A DNA stretch of 15,998 nt from Acidobacteriota bacterium (GTDB lineage: Bacteria; Acidobacteriota; Terriglobia; Terriglobales; Acidobacteriaceae): positions 1 to 15,998 of the forward strand of contig JAJYSL010000088.1 of NCBI GenBank assembly GCA_021793595.1. Reading direction: 5' to 3'. The translations under genes were made by a program, and so were the position numbers. Every line of letters starts with the position of its first letter. The first letter of the stretch is position 1. Below are positions 1-5,970 of this stretch, in pieces. A model generated the notes under the pieces. That model was not told the DNA's origin and made no database searches. It worked only from the letters and a program-made list of their open reading frames with translations.

Positions 1-2
1 TG

Positions 3-218
3 AAGCGGCTGCTGATCCACGTCGGTGCGTTCAATATCAGCCTGGTGTTGCGGAAAATGCTGGGAGCGGGAACGCCGCGAGAGCTGAAGGGCCGCGCTGC
101 AAGTCTCATTTTGCGCCTTCTTGAGTGGCTCACATGCCGCCATCGACGGGATGGCGCGGCAGAATCCCGCACCGCCCCAATGCTCGCCCTTTTCGGCAGC
201 TACCGCTCCGCCGATTGA
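3..218 (+). pseudogene. Transposase C-terminal fragment (5' part outside window)
   Basis: An open frame enters from the left edge and stops at TGA 216-218, giving about 71 residues. The segment RLLIHVGAFNISLVLRKMLG followed by AGTPREL resembles the extreme C-terminus of DDE transposases that are common as IS copies in Acidobacteriota and relatives. The exact IS family cannot be assigned from this tail. It may be the end of an intact gene extending left or a remnant; I cannot tell. No clear terminal inverted repeat is visible between its stop and base 306. It marks this end of the window as mobile or accessory DNA. Confidence 0.6.
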
Positions 219-274
219 GATCTCCGCCCATCTGGAATTTAGCTACTTGCACCACGGACTGTTACGGGTCATCC

Positions 275-287
275 ACCCATAATGGGT
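275..287. promoter_or_regulatory. Perfect 13-bp palindrome upstream of HigA-like gene (candidate operator)
   Basis: ACCCAT-A-ATGGGT is a perfect inverted repeat with 6-base arms, 19 bases before the ATG at 307. HigA and other XRE antitoxins commonly bind palindromes at their own promoters, so this is a reasonable operator candidate. The overlapping CATAAT (278-283) could be a -10 box, but no well-spaced -35 is visible. Function is inference. Confidence 0.4.
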
Positions 288-306
288 TAAGGAGCGGAGG
301 CTGACG

Positions 307-585
307 ATGGCTGCGACGATGCACAACCCGGCAAGTCCCGGTGAACTGCTGCGAGAGTTCAAGGGAGCTCATTCTGCGACGGAATTGGCCGAACATATCG
401 GCGTGGCCCGGGCCACGATCTCGCGTTTTCTGAATGGCCGCACCGCCGTCACTATGGACCTCAGCATTCGTCTGGGCGAGGTATTTTCTCTGTCGCCGGA
501 TTTCTTCTCGAAGGCGCAATTGCAGCGGGATTGGTGGGAAGCTTCGCAGCGAAAACGCCGGAAGATCAAGCCGCTGGCCGCGTGA
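307..585 (+). CDS. higA: HigA-family XRE antitoxin-like regulator, orphan
   Basis: This 92-residue protein carries the family hallmark MHNPASPGELLREF at its N-terminus and an XRE-type helix-turn-helix at about residues 23-42 (TELAEHIGVARATISRFLNG). The C-terminal part (SPDFFSKAQLQRDWWEA) also fits HigA antitoxins, which neutralise an mRNA-cleaving HigB toxin and repress the operon. The ATG at 307 is preceded by a good GGAGCGGAGG site at 291-300. The toxin gene normally lies directly upstream, but the 88 bases between the transposase end and this gene contain no HigB-like frame, and the downstream neighbour is convergent and unrelated. It is therefore an orphan, perhaps separated from its partner by the transposon event. 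The alternative is a solitary DNA-binding regulator. Family assignment is solid; a toxin-neutralising role is not shown. Confidence 0.85.
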   Translation: MAATMHNPASPGELLREFKGAHSATELAEHIGVARATISRFLNGRTAVTMDLSIRLGEVFSLSPDFFSKAQLQRDWWEASQRKRRKIKPLAA

Positions 586-647
586 TGAAGCGGAGAACCA
601 TCCGGTACCGGGCCGCATCTCACTGCGGACGAAACTTGAGCAAACGG

Positions 648-1382
648 TCAGGCTTCGCTGATTGGTGTGCCTTTTAACTTGTCGCCGGTCGGGAGCAACT
701 TGATCCTCCATAATCCCGCGTAAAGAGAGACGAGGTACTTCCCTTTGAGAACCCGGACGGGAACGTCGGTGTAGACGGGCTTCAAGACGGTAGCCTTGAA
801 ATTATGCGATTGAAACCTATCCGACGCGGCTTTTTTTGTCTTCTCGATAAAGTGCTTACGATCGAGCTTTCCTTCCGGAAAATTCTCCCCTTTGCGACAG
901 ACAAACGAGGCGAACACCACGCCGTACAGTTTGAACTTCTTTGCGTTTAGGTTGACCGACAGTCCAGCGTATTTGTCTTCAATTTTCTTCCCGAGCTGCC
1001 GGTGTAAACTTCCGAGTGCGCTTGATGTCTCGTCCGTAGCATCTGAAAACGTTGCCCGATGCCTATTGCGGACGTATTTCAGTTCGACCAGAGCGTAGAC
1101 TCGAAGAGGATTCAGCTTTTTCCAAGACTGCTTATCCAATGCTTTGGAGACATTACCTTTCGTGAGTACCAAATCGATACGGCCACCATCCGCAATGTGT
1201 CCGAAGTTCCCGATGGGAAGAACCAGACCTCCGGATTCTTTGATAATCACGCTTGCGAACTCCTTCGTCAGGTAATCCTCGAGCTTCCCGACGAGTTGAA
1301 GAGGGGCTATCCTTTCCCTTTCCTGATGTAGATGACGCTTGAATTCTCTGAACAACGGAGCCACACCGGTTATGTTTTTCAC
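648..1382 (-). CDS. Hypothetical protein with PD-(D/E)XK-like nuclease pattern
   Basis: I do not recognise this 244-residue protein as a named family. The pattern GGRIDLVL (D70) followed 30 residues later by YALVELKYV (E100, K102) is the D...ExK arrangement of PD-(D/E)XK nucleases, each in a predicted beta strand, so a DNA-cleaving or DNA-binding role is plausible but unproven. The start is GTG at 1382-1380: an in-frame stop lies just upstream, and AAAGGA sits about nine bases before it. The gene is convergent with the HigA-like gene, ends 62 bases from it, and looks more A+T-rich than the housekeeping genes on the right, consistent with horizontal transfer. It is transcribed on the same strand as the restriction operon but more than 1.3 kb away with the cupin gene between them, so it is probably a separate unit. 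It could be an orphan defence nuclease. Confidence 0.65.
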   Translation of the reverse strand: MKNITGVAPLFREFKRHLHQERERIAPLQLVGKLEDYLTKEFASVIIKESGGLVLPIGNFGHIADGGRIDLVLTKGNVSKALDKQSWKKLNPLRVYALVELKYVRNRHRATFSDATDETSSALGSLHRQLGKKIEDKYAGLSVNLNAKKFKLYGVVFASFVCRKGENFPEGKLDRKHFIEKTKKAASDRFQSHNFKATVLKPVYTDVPVRVLKGKYLVSLYAGLWRIKLLPTGDKLKGTPISEA

Positions 1383-1431
1383 AGAGGTTCATCCTTTGCG
1401 TTGTAAACACTCACTGCTATCACCGCAAATG

Positions 1432-1437
1432 ATTATA
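1432..1437 (-). promoter_or_regulatory. Candidate -10 box for the nuclease-like gene
   Basis: On the minus strand these bases read TATAAT, a perfect consensus -10 hexamer, about 50 bases upstream of the GTG at 1382. No convincing -35 hexamer is present 16-18 bases further upstream, so the promoter would be weak or depend on an activator. Confidence 0.3.
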
Positions 1438-1514
1438 GGGGGACTGGATGAGTTTGCTGTTGACTCTTCCGCCGCTGCGGACGAGGCTTGGGGCAGCCGA
1501 CGGTATAGATTGGC

Positions 1515-1645
1515 GGGTGGCCCACATCTCGATTCTGAGATGTGGGATCTTGCCGAGTGGGTGCGGTGCCAGTTGGTACCGGACCGTCGTTCGCCATGCC
1601 AACATCCTACGATCCCATGTCTCAAAATCGAGACATGGGGCACCC
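1515..1645. repeat. REPIN-like element: two inverted hairpin repeats
   Basis: Two 33-base units lie in opposite orientation, at 1515-1547 and 1613-1645, separated by 65 bases. Each contains a perfect 10-bp stem with a 6-base loop: CCCACATCTC/GAGATGTGGG (1521-1546) and CCCATGTCTC/GAGACATGGG (1614-1639). The reverse complement of the right unit matches the left unit at 27 of 33 positions. Four of the six differences are compensatory (CA/TG versus TG/CA in the stem), so pairing is preserved. The arrangement matches REP pairs (BIME/REPIN). It fills most of the 1383-1821 gene-free gap together with the repeat copy that follows. Confidence 0.7.
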
Positions 1646-1664
1646 GGTGATGCTGAGGGTGGGA

Positions 1665-1769
1665 TGAGGTCGATTTCAGGCCGCGAGAGCGTGACTGAGG
1701 GTGCCTGAATTGTCACTCCCACTCAAGCCAAAGGAAGGCTTGAATGGGCACCCGGCACCCGGCTGTGAA
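1665..1769. repeat. Dispersed ~105-bp repeat, copy A
   Basis: This copy is nearly identical to 2576-2682 in the same orientation. Both start with TGAGGTCGATTTCAGG and end with CACCCGGCACCCGGC plus a short tail. The core is an imperfect hairpin, CCCACTCAAGCC (1718-1729) and GGCTTGAATGGG (1737-1748), with a 7-base loop and one G:T pair. The tandem GCACCCG motif follows. It contains no plausible gene. It ends directly before the candidate promoter of the cupin gene. Confidence 0.8.
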
Positions 1770-1800
1770 TTGACTCGACCCTTCCACAGCGGAGTGCTAT
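1770..1800 (+). promoter_or_regulatory. Candidate promoter of the cupin gene
   Basis: TTGACT at 1770-1775 is a near-consensus -35, and TGCTAT at 1795-1800 is a possible -10, but the 19-base spacer is longer than ideal. The -35 begins at the first base after repeat copy A, so the repeat boundary may have helped create it. The assignment is tentative. Confidence 0.3.
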
Positions 1801-1821
1801 GCTTGCGCCGGAGGTTGCATC

Positions 1822-2334
1822 ATGGAGTCTAAGGTCGTTCGTGCGGACGCTTCCCCTTCCGCGCCGCAGCAAGTGATTGTGCGCTCCGGTGAGAGCCTAA
1901 CCGGAGCGCCAATTCGCTTTGTCGGAAAGGAAACCTTCGTCAAGCTCGCAGCCGGTTCCGGTACATGCCCCATCTCCATTCTCGAAGACGTGAGCCCGGC
2001 GCGTCACGGACCCCCGCTCCACTCGCACGAATTCGAGGAGTTCTTCTACATCCTCAGCGGTGAGTTTCTTTTTGAAGTTGGCGGGAAACAAATCTCCACC
2101 AATCCCGGAGATTTCGTCCACGCGCCCTCGAACATTCCTCACGTCTTCCAGAACACGACGAACCACGAGGCGAGAATGTTGGTCGTTGCCCGGCCCGGAG
2201 GCATCGAAAACTATTTTGCCGAGCTTGCCGAGAAGCTGATGGCAGACCCAAACGACGTTGCAGGGCTCAACGCCATCTCGTTGCACTACGGCATTACGAT
2301 TCTTGGCCCGCCGATGGCCGCGCGCAAAACATAG
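1822..2334 (+). CDS. Cupin-domain protein (single-domain, quercetinase-like fold)
   Basis: This 170-residue protein has both cupin motifs. Motif 1 is GPPLHSHEFEEFFYILSGEF with H67, H69 and E73, and motif 2 is GDFVHAPSNIPHVF with H107. Together these form the usual metal site (3 His, 1 Glu) of a small beta-barrel. Such proteins range from dioxygenases and isomerases to sugar or signal binders, so the substrate cannot be named. The ATG at 1822 has GGAGG at 1810-1814, seven bases upstream. There is no signal peptide, so it should be cytoplasmic. The gene stands alone, bracketed by repeat copies A and B, and may have moved as a unit with them or simply sit between independent insertions. The family call is firm; the function is open. 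Confidence 0.85.
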   Translation: MESKVVRADASPSAPQQVIVRSGESLTGAPIRFVGKETFVKLAAGSGTCPISILEDVSPARHGPPLHSHEFEEFFYILSGEFLFEVGGKQISTNPGDFVHAPSNIPHVFQNTTNHEARMLVVARPGGIENYFAELAEKLMADPNDVAGLNAISLHYGITILGPPMAARKT

Positions 2335-2357
2335 AATGACGGCTTTGGCCGCGCTTC

Positions 2358-2575
2358 CTACGCGTTCATCGTCATGCTCTCGACCGCGCCTACCCGTCCA
2401 GCATGGCCTCGCTCAGCGTGGGGTGCGCTGAATGCGGCCTTGTCATCCTTCGACCAAAACGGAACTAGCCCCACCGCATGACTGTCAGTTCACGCTCACC
2501 CGTCTCCGGGGCAAGTCGCACGACCGGCTGGAAGCTCTGTGGAGCCATGTTGTAGGAAGGCTCGAAATAGGCGGG
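2358..2575 (-). pseudogene. Decayed SRAP (YedK/HMCES-type) gene fragment
   Basis: Read on the minus strand, this stretch encodes FEPSYNMAPQSFQPVVRL, then GERELTVMRWG, then, after a one-base deletion in a G run near 2469, LVPFWSKDDKAAF. This order matches SRAP proteins (pattern YNIAPTQ...VPVVR...ERELxxMRWGLIPSWSKD), which protect abasic sites by covalent crosslinking. The N-terminus with the catalytic MCGR start is missing: the similarity stops where repeat copy B begins at 2576. The 3' side degrades after AAF, and the open frame reaches a stop at 2358-2360. So the gene is broken by truncation at both ends and a frameshift. It accounts for most of the gene-free stretch from 2335 to 2684. The identification rests on remembered family motifs. 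Confidence 0.65.
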
Positions 2576-2682
2576 TGAGGTCGATTTCAGGTCCCAAGAG
2601 CGTGACATTCGGGTGTCCGAATTCTCACTCCCACTCAAGCCAAAGGAAGGCTTGAATGGGGCACCCGGCACCCGGCAGTGAA
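2576..2682. repeat. Dispersed ~105-bp repeat, copy B
   Basis: This is a direct repeat of 1665-1769 with scattered substitutions and one extra G in GGGGCACCC. The same hairpin is conserved base for base: CCCACTCAAGCC at 2630-2641, loop AAAGGAA, GGCTTGAATGGG at 2649-2660. The copy lies between the SRAP fragment and the endonuclease gene, whose stop codon (2685-2687) is only two bases past the repeat end. As transcribed from the restriction operon, the hairpin would form just after the stop and may protect or end the message, although no T-run follows. Confidence 0.8.
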
Positions 2683-2684
2683 CT

Positions 2685-3446
2685 TTATGACCGGGCGATG
2701 GGCTCGCCGAATTCATAGTCGCGCTGCTCTTTGTAAATAATCACGCGTCCTGGAAGAAGAGTCGCTTGCCAACCACTCGGCAAGGTTCGAACGACATGTA
2801 CCAATAACTGACGGGCAGTGTATGGATCTGCAAGTGGCAAAATTTTAGTGGATTCTAGGTCTGGATGGGCTTTTCTTCTGCCGCGAGCCGCAGCCTCGAA
2901 GCGCAGGGTATAAGGCAGGCTCTTGCGGAGTGCCACGAGCACATCTTGAGCGCTGCTCGAAGGTTCCATCATGATCGAAGTTTGCCTGTCCAAATCCACT
3001 GGAAACTGCGCGTCGAAGCCCTCAGGCCTCGCGTTGGTGGTATCACGTTCGCGTCCAGGATCGTTCGAGCCAAACCCGCTGAAATTCCAAGCCACGCTTG
3101 CGGTGCTTTTATAGTGCTTGATTAATTGTGTTTCAAGGTCGATGGCGGTGAACACATACACTCGGATGGCCTTGAAACTGACCTCTAAGGGGTCGAGATT
3201 CTTGCGATGTTGAACAGTCCAAGCATGTCGGCTCAACCGTTGACGAAGCCCAGATTGCGCGTCCGTTTTTCCTATGTAAACGAGTGTGTCCCGATGAAAT
3301 AGCTGATATACGCCCTGCGCTTCCGGGATCAACTCCACAACTTCAGGAGTTAGTGGACCGGGCTCCATCGTGTCGAAAGCTTGTATTAGATGAGCAAGAA
3401 GAGCCTGCGGCAGATCAAATTCAAATTCACGATATCCGGGTGGCAC
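2685..3446 (-). CDS. GIY-YIG type II restriction endonuclease, Eco29kI-like
   Basis: The 253-residue protein has the GIY-YIG signature GVYQLF (45-50) and LVYIGKT (55-61), followed by GLRQRLSRH (R68, H74), the metal-binding glutamate in LETQLIKHY (E105), and the conserved Asn in WNFSGFGSNDPGRERD (N121). The last block resembles the Eco29kI family, whose prototype cuts CCGCGG, but specificity cannot be read from this sequence. About 110 residues after the nuclease core (including SSSAQDVLVALRKSLPYTLRF) make it longer than I recall for Eco29kI; this part could carry target recognition. The start is GTG at 3446-3444. The methyltransferase stop lies 11 bases upstream and overlaps an AAGGA ribosome-binding site. 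The endonuclease is therefore translated last, after Vsr and the methyltransferase, which favours protection before cutting. Confidence 0.82.
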   Translation of the reverse strand: MPPGYREFEFDLPQALLAHLIQAFDTMEPGPLTPEVVELIPEAQGVYQLFHRDTLVYIGKTDAQSGLRQRLSRHAWTVQHRKNLDPLEVSFKAIRVYVFTAIDLETQLIKHYKSTASVAWNFSGFGSNDPGRERDTTNARPEGFDAQFPVDLDRQTSIMMEPSSSAQDVLVALRKSLPYTLRFEAAARGRRKAHPDLESTKILPLADPYTARQLLVHVVRTLPSGWQATLLPGRVIIYKEQRDYEFGEPIARS

Positions 3447-3457
3447 TCTTATCGTCC

Positions 3458-4618
3458 TTATAAATTTGCTAGTTGGTCGACCACAGTGCTGCCCACGAAG
3501 CGCGCAAGCTCAACCGGAACTGCGTTTCCGAGTTGCCGCATGCTCTCTGTCCAGGAGCCATGGAATTTATATTCATCCGGGAAGGTTTGCAATCGCGCGC
3601 TCTCCCTGACAGAAAAGTACCGAACTGTACCGTCGGATCGAACGAGCATATTTTCGCCGCCGGGTACCCCATGGACACCCGCTTTCAGTGTCTTTGCTGG
3701 TTCGTCCAACGGGCTACCGGTATGGCCGGCATAAGGGCGCGCTCCTGGCTGAAATGTATGGTTTCGATATTGTTTTGATTCTTCAGGTTCCTTCTCGGGA
3801 TCAGGCAAGCCAATTAGAGCGTCTCTTACCGTTCTCCAAGCAAGAGTTGGTGGCTTGAACAGGAGACTTTCTGTTTTCGGGCGAAGCCGTGGTGCGATCC
3901 CGCGTTCCTTCCGGGAGACTCTATGCCTGTCCCAGTAAGCTCCCGTCACAACCTGGTCCCAAATAAGAGATTCACTGGAGTGTGTTTCATCAGGAAATGT
4001 CCACGCAATTCCTAGGTCATCTCGAAATCCGACGAAGAACACCCGCTCGCGTTTTTGAGGAATTCCATAATTGGCCGCATGAACCAGCCGAGTAACCACC
4101 CGGTAATGCAGGTCGCCGCGCTTACCGCTGGTGTGGTGACGCTCCAACCGGCAGAGGTGGTCTTTCCATGATTCAGTTGCCCTTCGTACAATCGTGGGGT
4201 GCTCCATTTGGAGCTGGATATATTGGTAGTAGTTGCGGAATGAAAGGCGGGTTATACCCTTTACATTTTCGAAGATGAATGCCCTCGGCCGCACCTCGCG
4301 AATAGCACGAATGGCCTGAGGAAACATGTCTCTGCTGTCATTGTTTGCTGCGTGCTTACCACCCATCGAAAATGGCTGACAAGGTGGTCCACCTGAAATT
4401 ACATCTATTTTGTTCTCATATTTCATGTAATCGAACTTTGCCACGTCGCACTGTAACACCTTCCATCCTTTAACGGCTGAAACCGCCAATCTCTGGTTTT
4501 CCCGAATGGTCTCGCAACAGCAGCAATCACGCTCGATAACTTCAACTGGGTGTATGCCAGCTTCGTGGAGGCCCATGCCGAGACCCCCCGCTCCCGAAAA
4601 CAGTTCAATCGACTTCAT
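3458..4618 (-). CDS. DNA (cytosine-5)-methyltransferase of a type II R-M system
   Basis: This complete 386-residue C5 methyltransferase has motif I FSGAGGLGMG (7-16), the catalytic loop GGPPCQPFS with C80, motif VI FENVKG (116-121), motif VIII IPQKRERVFFVGFR and motif X QLGNAVP near residue 362. It transfers methyl groups from S-adenosylmethionine to a cytosine in the recognition site and protects the host from the adjacent endonuclease. The region between motifs VIII and X holds the target-recognition domain. The ATG at 4618-4616 overlaps the vsr stop as ATGA, so translation is probably coupled. The run DCCCCETI at 31-38 is an unusual four-cysteine stretch after motif II. The specificity is unknown. 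Confidence 0.95.
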   Translation of the reverse strand: MKSIELFSGAGGLGMGLHEAGIHPVEVIERDCCCCETIRENQRLAVSAVKGWKVLQCDVAKFDYMKYENKIDVISGGPPCQPFSMGGKHAANNDSRDMFPQAIRAIREVRPRAFIFENVKGITRLSFRNYYQYIQLQMEHPTIVRRATESWKDHLCRLERHHTSGKRGDLHYRVVTRLVHAANYGIPQKRERVFFVGFRDDLGIAWTFPDETHSSESLIWDQVVTGAYWDRHRVSRKERGIAPRLRPKTESLLFKPPTLAWRTVRDALIGLPDPEKEPEESKQYRNHTFQPGARPYAGHTGSPLDEPAKTLKAGVHGVPGGENMLVRSDGTVRYFSVRESARLQTFPDEYKFHGSWTESMRQLGNAVPVELARFVGSTVVDQLANL

Positions 4619-5034
4619 GATGCTTCCAAGAATGATCGCACTCTCCGTGAAAGGGAAGCAAGATTTTTAAGTTGACATTCCCAAATGACCAAAATGCTCC
4701 AACCGCCAGCGCGGAGTTCCGATTTGATTTTTCGATCACGTTTGCGGTTTCCGTCGAGTTTCGGGAACCAAAAATCCAGCCGGGTCTTTGGAAGACGGGC
4801 CAGCTTACAGGATTTGGCCATATGACGGTGCCAAAAACATCCGTGGACGAAAATAATCTTATGTCGTCCCGCGAAAACGAGGTCGGGCGTGCCTGGAAGC
4901 GAACGAGAATGCAGTCGATAACGGAATCCCATCCCATAGACAAGCTTTCGCACCGCCATTTCAGGACGTGTGTTGCGACTTCTGACGCGGGCCATTCTTG
5001 TACTACGTTCGGCGATATCAAGGGTGTCGGACAT
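4615..5034 (-). CDS. vsr: Very short patch repair (Vsr) endonuclease
   Basis: The 139-residue protein nicks 5' of the T in T:G mismatches that arise when 5-methylcytosine deaminates, protecting the site of its partner methyltransferase. Typical features are the start ERSTRMARVRSRNTRPE, LPGTPDLVF with the catalytic D51, HGCFWHRH with H64 and H69, FWFPKLDGNRKRD, and GWSILVIWECQL. The numbering of D51, H64 and H69 matches what I recall for E. coli Vsr. There is a small insertion between the second histidine pair and the following cysteine (C76). The start at 5034 gives the usual Vsr N-terminus, although no strong ribosome-binding site precedes it. It is the first gene of the restriction operon and overlaps the methyltransferase start by four bases. 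A much longer open frame upstream on this strand is only antisense to the yceD operon. Confidence 0.93.
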   Translation of the reverse strand: MSDTLDIAERSTRMARVRSRNTRPEMAVRKLVYGMGFRYRLHSRSLPGTPDLVFAGRHKIIFVHGCFWHRHMAKSCKLARLPKTRLDFWFPKLDGNRKRDRKIKSELRAGGWSILVIWECQLKNLASLSRRVRSFLEAS

Positions 5035-5062
5035 CGGAATACGTTTACTGCGTGCTCCATTG

Positions 5063-5086
5063 AAGCCTTTTGTTGGCTTGAATGGG
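5063..5086. repeat. Possible degenerate third copy of the repeat hairpin
   Basis: AAGCC, a 7-base spacer, then GGCTTGAATGGG (5075-5086) reproduces 17 bases and the exact spacing of the hairpin core of copies A and B, in the same orientation. The flanks do not match. It lies just upstream of vsr, so the restriction operon would be bracketed by copy B and this remnant. A chance match is possible. Confidence 0.35.
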
Positions 5087-5196
5087 ATTATTGTTGGATG
5101 GTAACTCACTGCGTTGCAGTTGGGCGGCGTTGAATTCGCGCCGGGAAACGGAAATGGCGGGTGGCGTATGTACCCAATGACATTGATGCAACGCGA

Positions 5197-5224
5197 TTGA
5201 CTGGCGGGGGTGGGGGAATTAGTG
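5197..5224 (+). promoter_or_regulatory. Weak candidate promoter of the yceD-rpmF-plsX-fabD operon
   Basis: TTGACT at 5197-5202 is a good -35, but the best -10 at 16 bases (TTAGTG, 5219-5224) is poor. The operon promoter should lie between the divergent vsr start and 5298, and this is the only recognisable -35 in that stretch. Confidence 0.25.
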
Positions 5225-5297
5225 TCGAGGGAGAGGGCTGCGCGGGGGAATTTTTGGATGCGCGGCTCGAAATTCTCACTCGCCTGGAGGCATCGCG

Positions 5298-5864
5298 ATG
5301 AAGTTCCTCGTTGCCGATCTTGAACGGCAGGCCATCGATTTTGATGAATCTCTTGCTCCGGGAAGCATTGATTTTGTGGACGATATGCAGCAGGTGGGGG
5401 TGCTGCACGCCCGAGGCCGCGCCGACCTGCTGAAGGAGCATCGCGGTCCCGCCAATATTGTGGAGGACATCCGGGTGCGGGGCAGCCTGGAAACCCGCAT
5501 GGAAGTGGCCTGCGCCCGCTGCCTAGAGCCGGTTTCGCAGCCGATTGAGGCCACGTTCGACCTGATATTTCGTCCCGCGGGGGCGGATGTGGACAATACG
5601 GACCGCGCGATTTCCACATCGGAGACCGAAATCGGCTACTATGAAGGAGACGGTTTATTGCTTGAAGATGTGCTGCGCGAGCAGATCCTTCTGGCGCTTC
5701 CAGCCAAGAACCTTTGCCGCGAAGACTGCAAAGGGCTTTGTCCGGAGTGTGGCCGGAACCGGAATACGGATCCCTGCGATTGCGCGACCGCTTCGACCGA
5801 CCCGCGCTGGAACCAGCTGAAGGCATTGCAGCCGCAGATCGTTCGCAGCCAGGACAAGCCATAA
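5298..5864 (+). CDS. yceD: YceD family protein (DUF177), 23S rRNA accumulation
   Basis: The 188-residue protein belongs to DUF177/YceD, known to promote accumulation of 23S rRNA and nearly always encoded next to rpmF, as here. The visible family features are the CARCLEPV pair (C72, C75) in the middle and the cysteine-rich end NLCREDCKGLCPECGRN (C140, C144, C148, C151) followed by PCDC (C160, C162), which suggests metal binding. The DPRWNQLKAL block near the C-terminus is also typical. The ATG at 5298 has TGGAGG at 5285-5290. It opens a housekeeping operon: rpmF follows after 106 bases, then plsX and fabD. The C-terminal cysteine count is richer than in the enterobacterial version. The molecular mechanism is not established in detail. 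Confidence 0.9.
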   Translation: MKFLVADLERQAIDFDESLAPGSIDFVDDMQQVGVLHARGRADLLKEHRGPANIVEDIRVRGSLETRMEVACARCLEPVSQPIEATFDLIFRPAGADVDNTDRAISTSETEIGYYEGDGLLLEDVLREQILLALPAKNLCREDCKGLCPECGRNRNTDPCDCATASTDPRWNQLKALQPQIVRSQDKP

Positions 5865-5970
5865 TTCTATAAAGTTTGTTGCACCCGCCTTGTGAACTCT
5901 CACCGGAATAGCGCCTTGCGGGGCGTGCGATCGAGAGGAGAGGGACGAGCGGCGGGGAAAGGGAATTTCC

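Noticed and set aside
219..306. Possible HigB toxin remnant upstream of the HigA-like gene
   Set aside because: None of the three forward frames gives the usual HigB C-terminal pattern, so no remnant can be claimed.
1515..2682. Repeats considered as a CRISPR array
   Set aside because: There are only two copies of each unit, units are ~33 or ~105 bases, spacing is irregular, and a gene lies between the long copies.
2685..4618. Use of CCGCGG depletion to infer the Eco29kI target
   Set aside because: CCGCGG occurs repeatedly (for example near 5575, 13715 and 14631). The host would be methylated anyway, and one window is too small to show avoidance.
5035..5110. Sigma-70 promoter for the restriction operon
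   Set aside because: An A+T-rich stretch is present on the minus strand, but no -35/-10 pair with acceptable spacing could be found.
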